Shown piece by piece: positions 36,328-45,468 of a DNA stretch of 64,000 nucleotides; positions within the stretch are counted from its first letter, which is position 1, and every line of letters begins with the position of its first letter. The translations under genes were made by a program, and so were the position numbers. The notes below the pieces were generated by a model, which made no database searches, had not been told where the DNA came from, and saw nothing but the letters and a program-made list of their open reading frames with translations. Source of the DNA: Methylocystis sp. (GTDB lineage Bacteria > Pseudomonadota > Alphaproteobacteria > Rhizobiales > Beijerinckiaceae); contig PERY01000016.1 in NCBI GenBank assembly GCA_002929055.1, positions 1 to 64,000 on the forward strand, read 5' to 3'.

Positions 36328-38103
36328 ATGGCGTACTCTTCAACTACAATTGCCCGTGTAATCAGCCAAATCAATCGAAGCTATTTCTTGCCTGCCATCC
36401 AGCGGCCCTATGTTTGGCAGCCAGAGCAAATCATAGCCCTCTTCGATTCACTCATGAAAGGCTATCCCATAAGTTCCTTCCTGTTCTGGGAAGTGGCGCC
36501 CGATCGGCGGCACGACTGGGATATCTATAAGTTCATGGAAAATTTCCGACATGGAGACGTTCATAATGAGATGGCCGAAACGGACGGAAGGGATGTCATT
36601 CTTGTCCTCGATGGTCAGCAGCGACTGACCTCGTTCGTCATCGGCCTGCAGGGGAGCTATACGATTAGGCCAAAGTATGCCAGGCGCGGCAGTCCTGATA
36701 ACTGGGTTCGTCAGCGCCTCTACATAGATTTGCTCAAAATTAAAGATGACATTGAGAACGCCGTAGTTGATGAAGCCGAGCTCGGTGTTACGTATGGTTT
36801 TAAGTTCGCGCCGCACCTGCCAATGAACGGTCCTGCGCAGATGTGGTTTAAGGTGGGCCGTATATTGGACTGCACCAGTGACGATGCCTTCGACAAGCTT
36901 CGCAACGAACTTCTAGACCTGCTCCCTGATAGCTCAACGCGCGCTCAGGGACGGATACTTCAGGATAATCTGAGTCGGCTCTATCGGGTTGTCTGGAAGG
37001 ATGAGGTCGTATCGTATTTTACGGAAACTGATCAATCCTATGACCGAGTTCTTGATATATTTATCCGAGCGAATGACGGTGGAACAAAGCTAAGTAAGTC
37101 CGACCTGCTGTTGTCAATGATCACCTCGAAATGGCAGGGAGTGAGTGCGCGCGAAGAGATTTATAATTTTGTTGAGCATCTCAACTCAGGGCTTGAAGGC
37201 CGAAACGGTGTTGACAAAGATTTGATTATGAAGGCGTGTCTAGTACTAAGCGATCTCGATCAAACTTATAAAGTAGGTAACTTTACTTCCAGAAATCTCT
37301 CCATAATTGAGGGCCATTGGCCTCGCATAAAGTGCTCGCTGGAAGCGACCTTTCGACTGGTCAATCGCTTGGGAATTGATCAGGAGACTCTCACTTCAGG
37401 AAACGCGATCCTGCCAATAGCGTACTATCTCTTCAAGACTGAGCAGGGTGACTTGTCCGGTTCGACGAGTGAGAACGCAAAGAACACATTGCTGATCCAG
37501 CGATGGCTCATCGGGAGCCTTCTAAACGGCGTCTTCGGCGGAACCTCCGATGCGACGCTAGGCGCGGCACGCTCGATCATAAAAGATAACCTCAGAGCCA
37601 ACTCCGACTTTCCATACCGCGACCTTGTCGACGGCCTTGCCTTGAAGGGTCGTCTCACTGAGTTCAATGAGAGTAATATGGAGAGTTTTTTTGAGATTGG
37701 CTACGGAAAGCGTGTCTGTTTTCTAGCTCTGTCTTTGCTTTACGACACCACAAACTGGGGCCTTACGAGTTACCATATCGATCACATAATCCCTAGATCG
37801 CTAGCGGACCGAAAAGCGTTGATGGCGGCGAATGTCTCAGAAAGTTTGATTCAGCGAATTGAGAATGCGGTGAATCGCCTAGGTAACCTACAGTTGCTCC
37901 AAGGCTATGAGAACTTAGAAAAGAACAACAGGCCATTTTCCGAGTGGATAAAAACGCGGGACAAAGATTTTTTGAGGAGGCATCTAATCCCAGAGCGGGA
38001 GGATCTATATTCGGTGACAGAGCTGGCGGCATTTGTAGCGGAAAGAGAAAAGCTTATCGCGCAAAGGCTACGACAAAGCGTCTTCGCCAGAGCGATGGTT
38101 TAG
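36328..38103 (+). CDS. DUF262/HNH (GmrSD-like) putative defence nuclease
   Basis: A 591-residue protein with an N-terminal DUF262 ParB-like domain (PAIQRPYVW, LVLDGQQRLTS, FIRANDGGTKLSKSDLL) and a C-terminal DUF1524-type HNH nuclease motif (YHIDHIIPRS, then RLGNLQLLQGYENLEKNNR). This is the GmrSD architecture, where DUF262 hydrolyses or senses nucleotides and the HNH part cuts modified DNA; related DUF262 proteins act in several anti-phage systems. ATG 36328 has GGAGA upstream. The gene is clearly AT-richer than everything around it, with frequent ATA, TTA and AGA codons, and has no partner gene: a transferred single-gene module. Confidence 0.85.
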   Translation: MAYSSTTIARVISQINRSYFLPAIQRPYVWQPEQIIALFDSLMKGYPISSFLFWEVAPDRRHDWDIYKFMENFRHGDVHNEMAETDGRDVILVLDGQQRLTSFVIGLQGSYTIRPKYARRGSPDNWVRQRLYIDLLKIKDDIENAVVDEAELGVTYGFKFAPHLPMNGPAQMWFKVGRILDCTSDDAFDKLRNELLDLLPDSSTRAQGRILQDNLSRLYRVVWKDEVVSYFTETDQSYDRVLDIFIRANDGGTKLSKSDLLLSMITSKWQGVSAREEIYNFVEHLNSGLEGRNGVDKDLIMKACLVLSDLDQTYKVGNFTSRNLSIIEGHWPRIKCSLEATFRLVNRLGIDQETLTSGNAILPIAYYLFKTEQGDLSGSTSENAKNTLLIQRWLIGSLLNGVFGGTSDATLGAARSIIKDNLRANSDFPYRDLVDGLALKGRLTEFNESNMESFFEIGYGKRVCFLALSLLYDTTNWGLTSYHIDHIIPRSLADRKALMAANVSESLIQRIENAVNRLGNLQLLQGYENLEKNNRPFSEWIKTRDKDFLRRHLIPEREDLYSVTELAAFVAEREKLIAQRLRQSVFARAMV

Positions 38104-38176
38104 CTGCGCGAAGCCTCTTCGTCGCCTTGCCGCGCCTGCGTAATATAACGGGCAGCGCACAGGGGTCGGGAGCGTC

Positions 38177-39580
38177 ATGGGCGAGGAAATCCACACCACG
38201 GGCTTCACGAGCGAGGACAAGGCGCGATTCGCGGAGCGCCTCTCGCGGGAGACGGACCTCGCCCGGGCGCTCTTTTCCGGTGACAAATTCTCGCGCGCCG
38301 GACACATGATCGGCTTTGAGATCGAGACCTGGATCGTCGACCACAATTATTTCCCTGCCTCGATCAATCAGCAGCTTCTCGAAGCGATGGACAATCCGCT
38401 CGTGGTGCCGGAGCTGTCGCGCTTCAATCTCGAGCTCAACTGCGATCCGCTGCCGCTCGAAGGCGATGCGCTCGGGCGCGCCTTTGACGCGCTGACCAAA
38501 GTCTGGGCCGACTGCAACGAGACGGCGCATCGGCTCGACGCCAATCTCGTGATGATCGGCACGCTGCCGACGATCCGCGACGAGGATCTCTCGCTGGCGA
38601 ACATGTCGCCGCTCAATCGCTATTACGCGCTGAACGCCGAGGTGCTGCGCCTGCGCGGCGGGCGACCCCTTCGCGTCGACATTTTTGGGCGCGACCATCT
38701 CGTCTCGGAGCACAGGGACGTGATGCTGGAGGCGGCGACGACCTCTTTTCAGATTCATCTCAAGGCGCCGGCTGACCTCGCCCACCGCTATTACAACGCC
38801 TCCATCGCCGCATCGGGGCCGGTCCTCGCAGCCTGCGCCAATGCGCCCTTCCTCTTCGGCAAATCGCTGTGGGAGGAAACGCGCATTCCGCTTTTCGAGC
38901 AGGCGGTGAATGTGCCCGGCCCAGCGCGCGTCTGCATGGGCTCGGGATTCGCTTCGCAATCCCTGCTCGAAGTGTTCGAGGAAAACCTGCGCGATTACGA
39001 CGCGCTGCTGCCCATCGCCTTCGACGACGCCCCAAAGGCCCTGCGCCACATGCGCCTGCACAATGGCGTCATCTGGCGCTGGAACCGGCCGCTCGTCGGT
39101 TTCGACGACGACGGCGCGCCGCATCTGCGCGTCGAGCATCGCATCCTGCCGGCGGGGCCGACCTTCGTGGACATGATGGCCAACGCCGCGCTCTATCTTG
39201 GCCTTGCGCGGGCGCTGGCGCTGGGGACCGGCGACGGGACCGGCGGCCTCCCTTTCGACGAAGCCTCGCGCAATTTCTACTCTGCCGCGCGCATGGGGCT
39301 GGAGGCGACGCTCTATTGGCCCGGGGTCGGCGAGATCGGCGCGGAACGGCTCTTGCTGGAGCGCCTGCTGCCGGTGGCCCGCGAGGGGCTCGCCGATTTC
39401 GGCGTCGTCGACCCGCGCGGCTACCTCGACGTCATCGAAGCGCGCGTGCGCAGCGGGCAGACCGGCGCCGCCTGGCAGCGCAAGGTTCTTGCGGCGCGCG
39501 GCGGCGACCTCTACGCGCTGATGGCGGCCTATTGCGAGGGGCAGCGCAGCGGCGCGCCCGTGCATGAATGGGAAGTGTGA
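38177..39580 (+). CDS. Glutamate-cysteine ligase family protein (GCS2-like)
   Basis: A 467-residue protein of the GCS2 carboxylate-amine ligase family. Motifs: MIGFEIETWIVDHN near residue 50, FNLELNCDPLP (glutamate-rich ATP/Mg site), NLVMIGTLPTI, SFQIHLKAP and RVEHRILPAGP. Other family members make gamma-glutamyl bonds, but this branch is not the standard GshA or EgtA, so the substrate is open. GGGAG precedes the ATG. It ends two bases before the likely start of an aspartoacylase-like gene, which suggests a shared pathway. Confidence 0.8.
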   Translation: MGEEIHTTGFTSEDKARFAERLSRETDLARALFSGDKFSRAGHMIGFEIETWIVDHNYFPASINQQLLEAMDNPLVVPELSRFNLELNCDPLPLEGDALGRAFDALTKVWADCNETAHRLDANLVMIGTLPTIRDEDLSLANMSPLNRYYALNAEVLRLRGGRPLRVDIFGRDHLVSEHRDVMLEAATTSFQIHLKAPADLAHRYYNASIAASGPVLAACANAPFLFGKSLWEETRIPLFEQAVNVPGPARVCMGSGFASQSLLEVFEENLRDYDALLPIAFDDAPKALRHMRLHNGVIWRWNRPLVGFDDDGAPHLRVEHRILPAGPTFVDMMANAALYLGLARALALGTGDGTGGLPFDEASRNFYSAARMGLEATLYWPGVGEIGAERLLLERLLPVAREGLADFGVVDPRGYLDVIEARVRSGQTGAAWQRKVLAARGGDLYALMAAYCEGQRSGAPVHEWEV

Positions 39581-39582
39581 GA

Positions 39583-40617
39583 ATGGAAGTGACCGACGCG
39601 CCTTGCGCCGTGATGAACAGATTGCCCGAAGGTTTTCTAGGTTGCCCCGCCGACAAGCTCGTCGATCTACTTCCTGGCCCCACACTGTTCGATCTGCCGG
39701 GGCGCGATCCCGATCCGCTTTTCGTCTCGACGCTGCTGCACGGGAACGAATATAGCGGGCTCGACGCCATGCAGGCGGTGCTGCGCCGCCACGCCGCGCG
39801 CGGATTGCCACGTTCCTTGCTGTTCTTCGTCGGCAATATCCGCGCGGCGGCTGCAAACCTGCGCACGCTGCCCGGCGAGCGCGACTACAACCGCGTCTGG
39901 CCCGGCACGCTCTACTCCGACGAACCTCAGGCCGAGATGGCGCGTTGGGTCTATGACTACGCGGCGCGGCGCGGGCTCTTCGCCAGCATCGACATCCACA
40001 ACAACACCGGCTTCAATCCGCACTATAGCTGCGTGACGAAACTGGAGCCGAAGTTCATCGCGCTTGCGCAGCTTTTCTCGCGCGTCGTCGTGCATTTCCA
40101 GCGCCCGGTCGGCACGCATGCGGCGGCTTTCGCCAATCTGTGCCCGTCGATCACGGTCGAATGCGGCAAGGCGGGCGCGGGTTCCGCCACGGAGCACGCA
40201 ATCGAACTCGTCGAGGCTGCGCTCTCCATCGCCCATCTGCCGGACCACGCGCCGGCGCCGCATGACGTCGATCTCCTGCGCACCTACGCCATTGTGAAGC
40301 CGCCGGAGGATTCCAGTTTTTCCTTCGACGGGACGCCGGCGGATTTCATGTTCCGCGCAGACATCGACCGTCAGAACTTCAGCGAATTGGCGAGCGGCGC
40401 CAGCTTCGGCTCCGCGCGGCCGGGCATGAAGCTGGAGATGCTTCCAGGCGACGGCGACGACCACGCGCCCGGCGAATATTTCAGCTATGCGGGCGGGAAA
40501 ATCACCCTCGCGCGCCCCGCGATCCCCGCCATGCTCACTGTCGATCCGCGGGCCGTGAAGCAGGATTGCCTGTGCTATCTGATGCACAGGATCGGCATGG
40601 ACGGCGCGCGGCTCTAG
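39583..40617 (+). CDS. Succinylglutamate desuccinylase/aspartoacylase family zinc hydrolase
   Basis: A 344-residue M14-type zinc hydrolase. Zinc ligands appear in STLLHGNEYSG (His and Glu) and SIDIHNNTGFNPHYSC (His); ITVECGKAGAGS carries the catalytic Glu region. A C-terminal beta domain follows. ATG 39583 is chosen because GGAAG lies seven bases upstream and it begins right after the previous stop; ATG 39568 in the track overlaps that gene. Its tight linkage with a GCS2-like ligase suggests that one gene makes and the other removes an amide-linked acyl or glutamyl group, which is inference. Confidence 0.82.
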   Translation: MEVTDAPCAVMNRLPEGFLGCPADKLVDLLPGPTLFDLPGRDPDPLFVSTLLHGNEYSGLDAMQAVLRRHAARGLPRSLLFFVGNIRAAAANLRTLPGERDYNRVWPGTLYSDEPQAEMARWVYDYAARRGLFASIDIHNNTGFNPHYSCVTKLEPKFIALAQLFSRVVVHFQRPVGTHAAAFANLCPSITVECGKAGAGSATEHAIELVEAALSIAHLPDHAPAPHDVDLLRTYAIVKPPEDSSFSFDGTPADFMFRADIDRQNFSELASGASFGSARPGMKLEMLPGDGDDHAPGEYFSYAGGKITLARPAIPAMLTVDPRAVKQDCLCYLMHRIGMDGARL

Positions 40618-40620
40618 GAC

Positions 40621-41571
40621 TCAAATCTCAAAAGCTGCGGCGACCGGCGCGTGCAGAGAGCCAAGGATGGGCTCCTGCGCATAGACCTCGTCCGGGAGTC
40701 CGCCGTTCAATATCTCACTCTCGCGCCATGTTGAAGACAAGGCGGGCGAAGCGAGGATGTGATCGATGAGCTTCTGCCGCCCCGCATGCAGCACCGTATA
40801 ACGCCGGGCCGCTTCGACCCGCTCCTCGAGCGGCGCCAGCGCGCGCGGGCCTTGCTGAAGCTCGTTGTCGCCCCCGCGCAGCAGACGCGTCGGCGCATCA
40901 TGTTCGTCGGCGTTGAAGTCGCCGCAGACGGCGATGCGCGCATCGGGCTCCGAGTCGAACAGCGTCTCAATGAAAAGCCGCGCCTCCAGCGCCTGTCCCT
41001 CGCGCTTTTGCGCGGCGACGAACTGGCCCTCGATCTGCGATTTGCTCGAGCCCTCGCCGCGCGCGGTGGGGACAGGCGCCGGCCGGGGCGCGCGCAGATG
41101 GAGATTCAGCGCGTGGAGCAGGGCGCCCGACGGCAGCTCGATCGCGGCGTAGAGCAGCGGGCGATCCCATTCGATCAGGATTGGTTTGGGCTGCGTGTCC
41201 CCGTCACGCGGCGGCGGCCAGCTCCAGCGCGGGACAAGTTCGTGATGGATCTGCCGCGCCTCGCGGATCGGCCAGCGGCTGAGGATCGCAAGATTATGCA
41301 CATCGGCTGGCGCATCGCCGCCGGGGCGCACGCTCGTCGCGCGCGCAAAGCCGGCGTAGGGCGTGCCGGCGAGCAGCCGGTCGAGCGCGAGATATTCGCG
41401 AGGGGCATGCTTATGGGCCTTTTGCGCGCCGATCTCCTGCAGGCAAAGCACATCGGCGCGCAGCGCTTCCAGTAGCGGCAGAAGAATCGCGCGGCGGCGC
41501 GCGAAGTCGGCCTGATGCGACGCCGCCCAGTCGAGATTTTCCAGATTGAAGGTCGCGACCCGCAATTCCAT
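40621..41571 (-). CDS. Endonuclease/exonuclease/phosphatase family protein
   Basis: A 316-residue EEP-fold protein: VATFNLENLDWAA, ADVLCLQEIGAQ (catalytic Glu), LHALNLHLRAPRP, AVCGDFNADEHDAPT (Asp/Asn) and KLIDHILASPAL. The final SDH-type motif is weak (GSLHAPVAAAF), with His but no preceding Asp. The ATG at 41571 (MELRVATFN) is preferred over the track start. Its GC content is like the rest of the chromosome, unlike the related gene at 16.2 kb. Substrate unknown. Confidence 0.82.
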   Translation of the reverse strand: MELRVATFNLENLDWAASHQADFARRRAILLPLLEALRADVLCLQEIGAQKAHKHAPREYLALDRLLAGTPYAGFARATSVRPGGDAPADVHNLAILSRWPIREARQIHHELVPRWSWPPPRDGDTQPKPILIEWDRPLLYAAIELPSGALLHALNLHLRAPRPAPVPTARGEGSSKSQIEGQFVAAQKREGQALEARLFIETLFDSEPDARIAVCGDFNADEHDAPTRLLRGGDNELQQGPRALAPLEERVEAARRYTVLHAGRQKLIDHILASPALSSTWRESEILNGGLPDEVYAQEPILGSLHAPVAAAFEI

Positions 41572-41736
41572 CGACCGATACTTGCGCGGCGGGGCGCAGA
41601 GCGCCAGTGCCCCCAAATGGCGGCGCTTTCGGTTGGGGGCGATCCTTTACCAAGCGAAAGAATTGGAGATTAGCCACTCGACGGCGGCCAAGTTTAGCGT
41701 CAATATTGCCCCTCTACTTTTCTGGAGAAGCTCTCA

Positions 41737-42426
41737 GTGTCCGTTTTCGACGGCATTCCATTTTTTGCGGGGCTGGACCCCATCCGCGCCGAGAGCTTTG
41801 CGCGTCAATGCGCGCGCAAGCGCTACGCAGAAGAGGAACTTGTTCTCGACTTCGACGACCACTCGACCGACGTTTACTTCATCGTCAGCGGCGACGTGCG
41901 GGTGCTGATCCGCACCGCCGCCGGCAAGGAGATGATCTTCGGCGATTTCGGGCCGGGGAAGTTCTTCGGCGAGATGGCGGCCATCGACGGCGCCAAGCGC
42001 TCCGCCAACGTCACCGCCCTGACCAATGCGGAACTCCTGATCGTCCCGCCGGGGGCCTTTCGGGAGATCGTGCTTCATGCGCCCGACATCGCCGAGAGGC
42101 TGCTGCGACTGCTGACCGCGCGCGTGCGCGAACTCAACATCCGCCTCTTCGAGCGTTCCGTGCTCGATCTGCGCCATCGCCTCTATTCTGAGCTTTTGCG
42201 CATGTCGGCGCCCCGCAAGGGACACGATGGTCAGGCCATTGTCTCGCCGCCGCCCTTCCAGCACGATCTCGCTTCCCGCATCGGCTGCCGGCGCGAGCAG
42301 GTCAGCCGCGAGCTTGGCGCGATGGTGGAGGAGGGCCTGGCCGAAAAAATCCGCGGCGGCCTTGTCCTGCCGCAGCCGGGCGTGCTCCAGAAGCGTGTCC
42401 GGGACGCAATGAACGAGGCGGAATGA
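41737..42426 (+). CDS. Crp/Fnr family transcriptional regulator with cAMP-type binding cassette
   Basis: A 229-residue regulator. The N-terminal cyclic-nucleotide-binding domain holds the phosphate-binding cassette FFGEMAAIDGAKRSANV, with the Gly-Glu and Arg-Ser that contact cAMP in E. coli CRP. The C-terminal winged helix has PFQHDLASRIGCRREQVSRELGAM, close to the CRP recognition helix. There are no Fnr-type cysteines. Start is GTG 41737, preceded by GGAGAAG. It lies 1.4 kb upstream of the CHASE2-cyclase cassette on the same strand, so it is a natural candidate receptor for that cyclase, although this is only positional evidence. Confidence 0.88.
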   Translation: MSVFDGIPFFAGLDPIRAESFARQCARKRYAEEELVLDFDDHSTDVYFIVSGDVRVLIRTAAGKEMIFGDFGPGKFFGEMAAIDGAKRSANVTALTNAELLIVPPGAFREIVLHAPDIAERLLRLLTARVRELNIRLFERSVLDLRHRLYSELLRMSAPRKGHDGQAIVSPPPFQHDLASRIGCRREQVSRELGAMVEEGLAEKIRGGLVLPQPGVLQKRVRDAMNEAE

Positions 42427-42530
42427 CGCGTGCTTCAGCGCACAAACGCTGAGCCGGCGATCTCCTAGGTTGATGACGCTCGATGAAGGGCTCTTGGGTC
42501 CGACGAGCGTCAGCGACGGAGGAGAGGCAG

Positions 42531-42938
42531 ATGAACCCTCGATTGACGCCGATTTTCAGATGCGCCGAACTCGCGGGCCTCGCGGCCCATGAGATCGTCC
42601 TTGGCGTGAGCCCCGGCAAGCAACATGAGCGCATGCTAGCAAGGTACCGGCGTGCGCGATCCCAGGCTCTGACACGCGCCCGGATAGTCGCAGATATGCG
42701 GGCCGCCATGCGCAGAGGCGCCGCGGGCCGCGCGGCGGATCTCCTGATCGTGCTTCGCCAGCTTCTGGCGGAGGAGGGCGCCACGACGCGCGTTGGCGGC
42801 CCCTGCGCACGACGGCGGCGCGTTTCAGTTCGCCTTCCCGGCCTTCCGACTCTCGACGCGACGCCCGCGCGTGGGGTGGAAGCTCAGGTGATCGCGTGGC
42901 GCAGTTCTCCCGATAATCGCTGTGAATCTGTTGTTTAG
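42531..42938 (+). CDS. Hypothetical protein
   Basis: A 135-residue ORF beginning MNPRLTPIFRCAELAGLAAH, preceded by an excellent GGAGGAGAGG ribosome site, which is the main reason to believe it. The first 80 residues are helical and arginine-rich (HERMLARYRRARSQALTRAR, LLIVLRQLLAEEG). The end (VRLPGLPTLDATPARG onward) looks less protein-like, so the true stop may be affected by a frameshift. No family recognised. It lies between the Crp-type regulator and the FecR/CHASE2 cassette. Confidence 0.5.
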   Translation: MNPRLTPIFRCAELAGLAAHEIVLGVSPGKQHERMLARYRRARSQALTRARIVADMRAAMRRGAAGRAADLLIVLRQLLAEEGATTRVGGPCARRRRVSVRLPGLPTLDATPARGVEAQVIAWRSSPDNRCESVV

Positions 42939-43023
42939 GCGCCACACAGGACTAATCTTTGGCGTTTCCGCGTAGGGGCCGACCGGAGCGAATCGGCGCA
43001 GTCAGTGGCTCCAGACCATTCAT

Positions 43024-43042
43024 TTACAAATGCTTACAAATG
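43024..43042. promoter_or_regulatory. Tandem TTACAAATG direct repeat upstream of the TPR/FecR/cyclase cassette
   Basis: TTACAAATG occurs twice, separated by one C, giving a ten-base period, in the AT-richer part of the 202-base gap before the cassette. Such helical-turn spacing suits a dimeric or tandem regulator. It does not match the TGTGA-N6-TCACA CRP consensus. Regulator unknown. Confidence 0.35.
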
Positions 43043-43140
43043 ACACGGCGTCAATTCCGCCGCTGCGTCATAGGGTTGCGAGGATGAGGGGTTTGAGTCA
43101 GCTTCGCTTTATCGGGGCCGTTTGAGTTTAGGGGCAGGCT

Positions 43141-44502
43141 TTGTTTGGATTTTGCGAGAAGCGGGCGATTGCGCTAGGCGCCATTCTTTTTATGTCGGCG
43201 ATAGGGACGTCTTACGGTCAGGATGTGCTGACCCAGGACATCGAAGCCGAAAAGTCTCAGCTGGCGACGCATATCCAGCTGCATCCCGAGGATTATGAGT
43301 CGACATACCGCTATGTGCGGGTGACGACGGAGCTGCGCGATTACGAAGCCGGGATCGGCGCGCTCGAGCGGCTGCTGATGTTCAATCCCAAGCTGACGCG
43401 CGCCCGCAAGGAACTGGGTTTCCTTTATGCGCGGCTCGGCGCCTGGGAGATGGCGGCACAGCATCTGCGCGCCGTAAAGGCGGCGGGCGATCTTGATCCG
43501 GTGCAGATGGCGCAGGTCGACGCGCAACTGCCCGATATCGAGAAGCGCACCCAGACGAACCGTCTCAACGTGCGCATGCATGTCGGCCTGCGCGCGCAGT
43601 CCAACGCCAATTATTTTCCCGCCAACAACCTCTTCCAGGTCGGCGGCATCGGGCTCGCGTCACCCAACGGAAAGCAGGGCGACGTCAACTCGTTTCAGTT
43701 GATCCAGGCCGCGCATGATTACGAGTTCGGCAATCAGCGCGGCGACCGGCTCGAGACGCGCCTCACGGGCTATGCGACGCAGCAGTTCAATCTGCCCCAA
43801 TATAGCGTCGCGTTGTTTGCGGGCACGATCGGGCCGCGTTTCTTCGTTCCGCAGACCATGTTCCACAGCCTTTCCGTGCGTCCCTATCTGACGGGCGCGG
43901 TGTCGATGCTCGGCTCGAATAATTATCTCAACACCGGCGGCGCGGGCGCCAGCGTCCGGGCGGAATTCGCTCCGGAAATCTGGCTCGAGCCGGGGGCCGA
44001 GTGGCGCAGCCTCTGGGTCGATCCCGGCAGAGGTTTTTTCGGGGTGTCGCCCTACGCCACGCTCTCGACCCTTGCGACGGGCGATGCGGTGACGGGCTAT
44101 CTCAGCGGCTCCTACCGCCTGCTCGACGGCGTGCGGCTCGACGGCCGCGTCGCCTATTCGCGGGCCAACGCCGGCTTCGCAGCGCAGAGTTCGGATCAGG
44201 TCGACGTGCAGGCGATGCTGCGGCTGGAAGTCGATCCTCCGCTCCCGATCATCGCGCGCCGCTGGACGATTGCGCCCTATGCACGATTCACCAATCTCAC
44301 TTTTGACAAAGCTAATCCGCTGGTGAATCCGTTCGTCGCGCGCCGGGACGTGGCATGGACCTACGGCATGATGCTCGATGCGCCGGTCACGGATATATTC
44401 GGCTTCGCAGGCAATCTGGAGTTCGCGCGCAACGACTCCAATCTGCAGAACTTCAAGATGCAGAACGTGTCTGTCTCTTTCGGCCCCACGGCTAAGTTTT
44501 AA
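43141..44502 (+). CDS. TPR plus outer-membrane beta-barrel protein (Slam-like layout)
   Basis: A 453-residue exported protein: signal peptide (AIALGAILFMSAIGTSYG), a TPR-like helical region at about 45-125 (ETTELR-type repeats; AGIGALERLLMFNP, RARKELGFLYARLGAWEMA), then about 300 residues of alternating beta strands ending in aromatic-rich FGPTAKF, typical of an outer-membrane barrel. Size and order resemble Slam/DUF560 proteins, but the match is by layout only. Start is TTG 43141 with AGGGGCAGG just upstream; no ATG would preserve the signal peptide. It is followed after 14 bases by the FecR gene. Confidence 0.75.
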   Translation: MFGFCEKRAIALGAILFMSAIGTSYGQDVLTQDIEAEKSQLATHIQLHPEDYESTYRYVRVTTELRDYEAGIGALERLLMFNPKLTRARKELGFLYARLGAWEMAAQHLRAVKAAGDLDPVQMAQVDAQLPDIEKRTQTNRLNVRMHVGLRAQSNANYFPANNLFQVGGIGLASPNGKQGDVNSFQLIQAAHDYEFGNQRGDRLETRLTGYATQQFNLPQYSVALFAGTIGPRFFVPQTMFHSLSVRPYLTGAVSMLGSNNYLNTGGAGASVRAEFAPEIWLEPGAEWRSLWVDPGRGFFGVSPYATLSTLATGDAVTGYLSGSYRLLDGVRLDGRVAYSRANAGFAAQSSDQVDVQAMLRLEVDPPLPIIARRWTIAPYARFTNLTFDKANPLVNPFVARRDVAWTYGMMLDAPVTDIFGFAGNLEFARNDSNLQNFKMQNVSVSFGPTAKF

Positions 44503-44516
44503 AGGACGCGAGCGCC

Positions 44517-45392
44517 ATGATGACCAGAATTTCCGCTCTCGCCCTCGCGGCCGCCTTGGTTTTGTCGCCCCTTGCCGCGCAGGCCGAGAAGGTCGGCAAT
44601 GTCGGCGCCGTAAATGTCTCGGCGCATGGCACGCCGCCCGGCGGCGCAAAGCGCGCGCTTTCCGTGGGCCTTGGCGTCGAAAAACGCGAGCGCGTTGAAA
44701 CGACCGCAGACGGCAGCGCGCAGATCGTCTTCAACGACACGTCGACCATGACAGTTGGGCGCAACAGCTCGGTCGTCATCGACGACTTCGTCTACCGTGG
44801 CGGCGGCGGCGCTCAGGGCGTCTCGGTCGCCAAGGGCGTGCTGCGCTTCGTGGGCGGCGGCGTGAGCCATAGCTCGGGCGCCAATCTCAAGACGCCCACA
44901 GCCTCGATCGGAGTCCGCGGCGGCGCCGTGCTGGTGCGCGTCGGCGGTCCGTGCGGCACGCTCGTCGTGCATCAATATGGCGTGGCCGAAGTCTCTGGCG
45001 CCGGCGGCGGCTCCGAGACGCTGAACCGCGCGGGCTTTGGCGTCTGCGTGACGGAGAGCGGCGTGTCGGAGCCCTTCCGCGTGCCGCCGGAGACGATAGC
45101 GGCGCTGATCGCGCAGCTTGAAAGCCAGGCCGGCCAGTCGGGCGGCGCCAGGAGGAAGCCGACCAATCAGGAGGCGAATCTGGGCCTCGGCAACGACCGA
45201 CCGCCCTATGTCGATCCGCCGCCCGGCCTCGACGCGCTCATTCCGGTCTGGGCGGGCAATGCGCTCGTGCAGAGCCAGGCCAATTCACAGAACCAGCCGT
45301 CGCCTCCGGCGACCGAGGAGCGACACAGCGAACACTATCACTACTATTATAACGGCTATGGCCCCACCGGCGGCTACGGCTACTACGATTGA
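44517..45392 (+). CDS. Periplasmic FecR-domain protein
   Basis: A 291-residue protein with a signal peptide (ISALALAAALVLSPLAAQA) and a FecR domain at about residues 55-150: VGLGVEKRERVETTADGSA, VFNDTSTMTVGRNSSVVID, KGVLRFVGGG and LKTPTASIGVRGG. The C-terminal third is Pro/Gln/Asn-rich and ends in a Tyr/Gly/His-rich tail (HYHYYYNGYGPTGGYGYYD). There is no N-terminal anti-sigma segment, so it is not a sigma-factor regulator of the FecI/FecR kind. Position between a barrel protein and a CHASE2 sensor suggests a periplasmic link or ligand. Confidence 0.85.
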   Translation: MMTRISALALAAALVLSPLAAQAEKVGNVGAVNVSAHGTPPGGAKRALSVGLGVEKRERVETTADGSAQIVFNDTSTMTVGRNSSVVIDDFVYRGGGGAQGVSVAKGVLRFVGGGVSHSSGANLKTPTASIGVRGGAVLVRVGGPCGTLVVHQYGVAEVSGAGGGSETLNRAGFGVCVTESGVSEPFRVPPETIAALIAQLESQAGQSGGARRKPTNQEANLGLGNDRPPYVDPPPGLDALIPVWAGNALVQSQANSQNQPSPPATEERHSEHYHYYYNGYGPTGGYGYYD

Positions 45393-45468
45393 TCGCCTGC
45401 AAGGCGCGCCGTTGCGCGTTCCGACGACGGCACAGTGATCGCTGCCGCGCGCAGGCGCAGCTCAACGG

